Shown in pieces: positions 12,559-12,720 of a stretch of 12,720 bases of DNA. The position numbers and the translations under genes are program-made. Numbering within the stretch: position 1 is the first letter of the stretch; the number at the start of each line of letters is the position of its first letter. Location of the stretch: contig JAGKTT010000067.1 in NCBI GenBank assembly GCA_021153285.1, forward strand, positions 1 through 12,720, written 5' to 3'. The stretch is from Bacteroidia bacterium. Its GTDB lineage: Bacteria; Bacteroidota; Bacteroidia; Bacteroidales; UBA932. The notes beneath the pieces are model-generated. The model did no database searches. It saw nothing but the letters and a program-made list of their open reading frames with translations, and was not told the DNA's origin.

Positions 12559-12720
12559 ATGAAAGGAGTATATATTTTTCTAGCCGACGGCTTTGAGGTT
12601 TCTGAAGCCCTCACGACCGTCAATATGCTTCGCCGCGGTGGAGTCAATGTAAAGACCGTATCGATCTACGATGACAGAATCGTGACAAGTTCAAACCGAA
12701 TTCCTGTCGTAGCAGATATG
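12559..12720 (+). CDS. DJ-1/PfpI family protein, N-terminal 54 residues (runs off the window)
   Basis: The start MKGVYIFLADGFEVSEALTT with MLRRGGVNVKTVSI and IPVVADM matches the N-terminal Rossmann-like half of the DJ-1/YajL/ThiJ group. Glu16 aligns with the conserved Glu18 of human DJ-1 that supports the nucleophilic cysteine. The cysteine elbow itself lies beyond the window. Relatives are redox-sensitive chaperone-like or glyoxalase-like/deglycase-type proteins, and the activity of this one cannot be told. No clear TAnnTTTG promoter was found in the gap after the esterase remnant. Confidence 0.88.
   Translation, partial: MKGVYIFLADGFEVSEALTTVNMLRRGGVNVKTVSIYDDRIVTSSNRIPVVADM

Overview
The window comes from a member of the Bacteroidales (phylum Bacteroidota), probably host- or gut-associated. 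The evidence is five clean Bacteroidota-type -7 boxes (TAnnTTTG) in front of genes, no Shine-Dalgarno reliance, a C10 (streptopain-like) peptidase fused to a BspA-like leucine-rich region, a 446-residue glucose-6-phosphate isomerase, and a YtxH / DUF1469 / small-protein envelope cassette. The genus cannot be fixed from the sequence.

Left part, minus strand: pgi (2892-4232), a secreted C10 peptidase (895-2742), then a tight three-gene cassette of small membrane or envelope proteins (YtxH 631-828, holin-like DUF1469 291-629, unknown 95-304). The last gene of the cassette and pgi are each followed by the same 101-nt unit (18-118 and 2788-2888). Each unit carries a promoter-like pair of boxes with identical 19-nt spacing and ends in an intrinsic terminator whose outer stem is conserved while its loop is not. 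This is the best candidate here for something undescribed.

Centre: a divergent promoter region (4233-4470) separates pgi from a secreted glycerophosphodiester phosphodiesterase (4471-5280). A 1222-bp IS3-family element (5304-6525, ACAT target duplication) follows. Removing the element and one ACAT restores a 9-bp perfect hairpin whose loop held the insertion, so the IS appears to sit in the loop of the former convergent terminator between the phosphodiesterase and umuC. Its orfA has lost an internal segment, while orfB keeps its DDE residues.

Right part: a umuDC error-prone polymerase operon on the minus strand (umuD 7839-8288, umuC 6533-7807, with a dispersed-repeat-like linker between them). 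Divergent from it are a gene resembling the phage homing-endonuclease-associated VSR/GNAT-like proteins (8501-9385), then a peptidoglycan glycosyltransferase mtgA (9425-10147), purC (10200-11144) with its own promoter and terminator, a sialate O-acetylesterase gene broken by an internal deletion that removes the catalytic-His block (11232-12433), and the start of a DJ-1/PfpI gene (12559 to the window end).

Most of the window is ordinary chromosomal housekeeping and envelope genes. The unusual content is the repeated 101-nt unit, the hairpin-targeted IS, the phage-like VSR/GNAT-like gene, two internally deleted genes, and several unexplained palindromes and repeats in intergenic gaps. No tRNA, rRNA or CRISPR array was seen.
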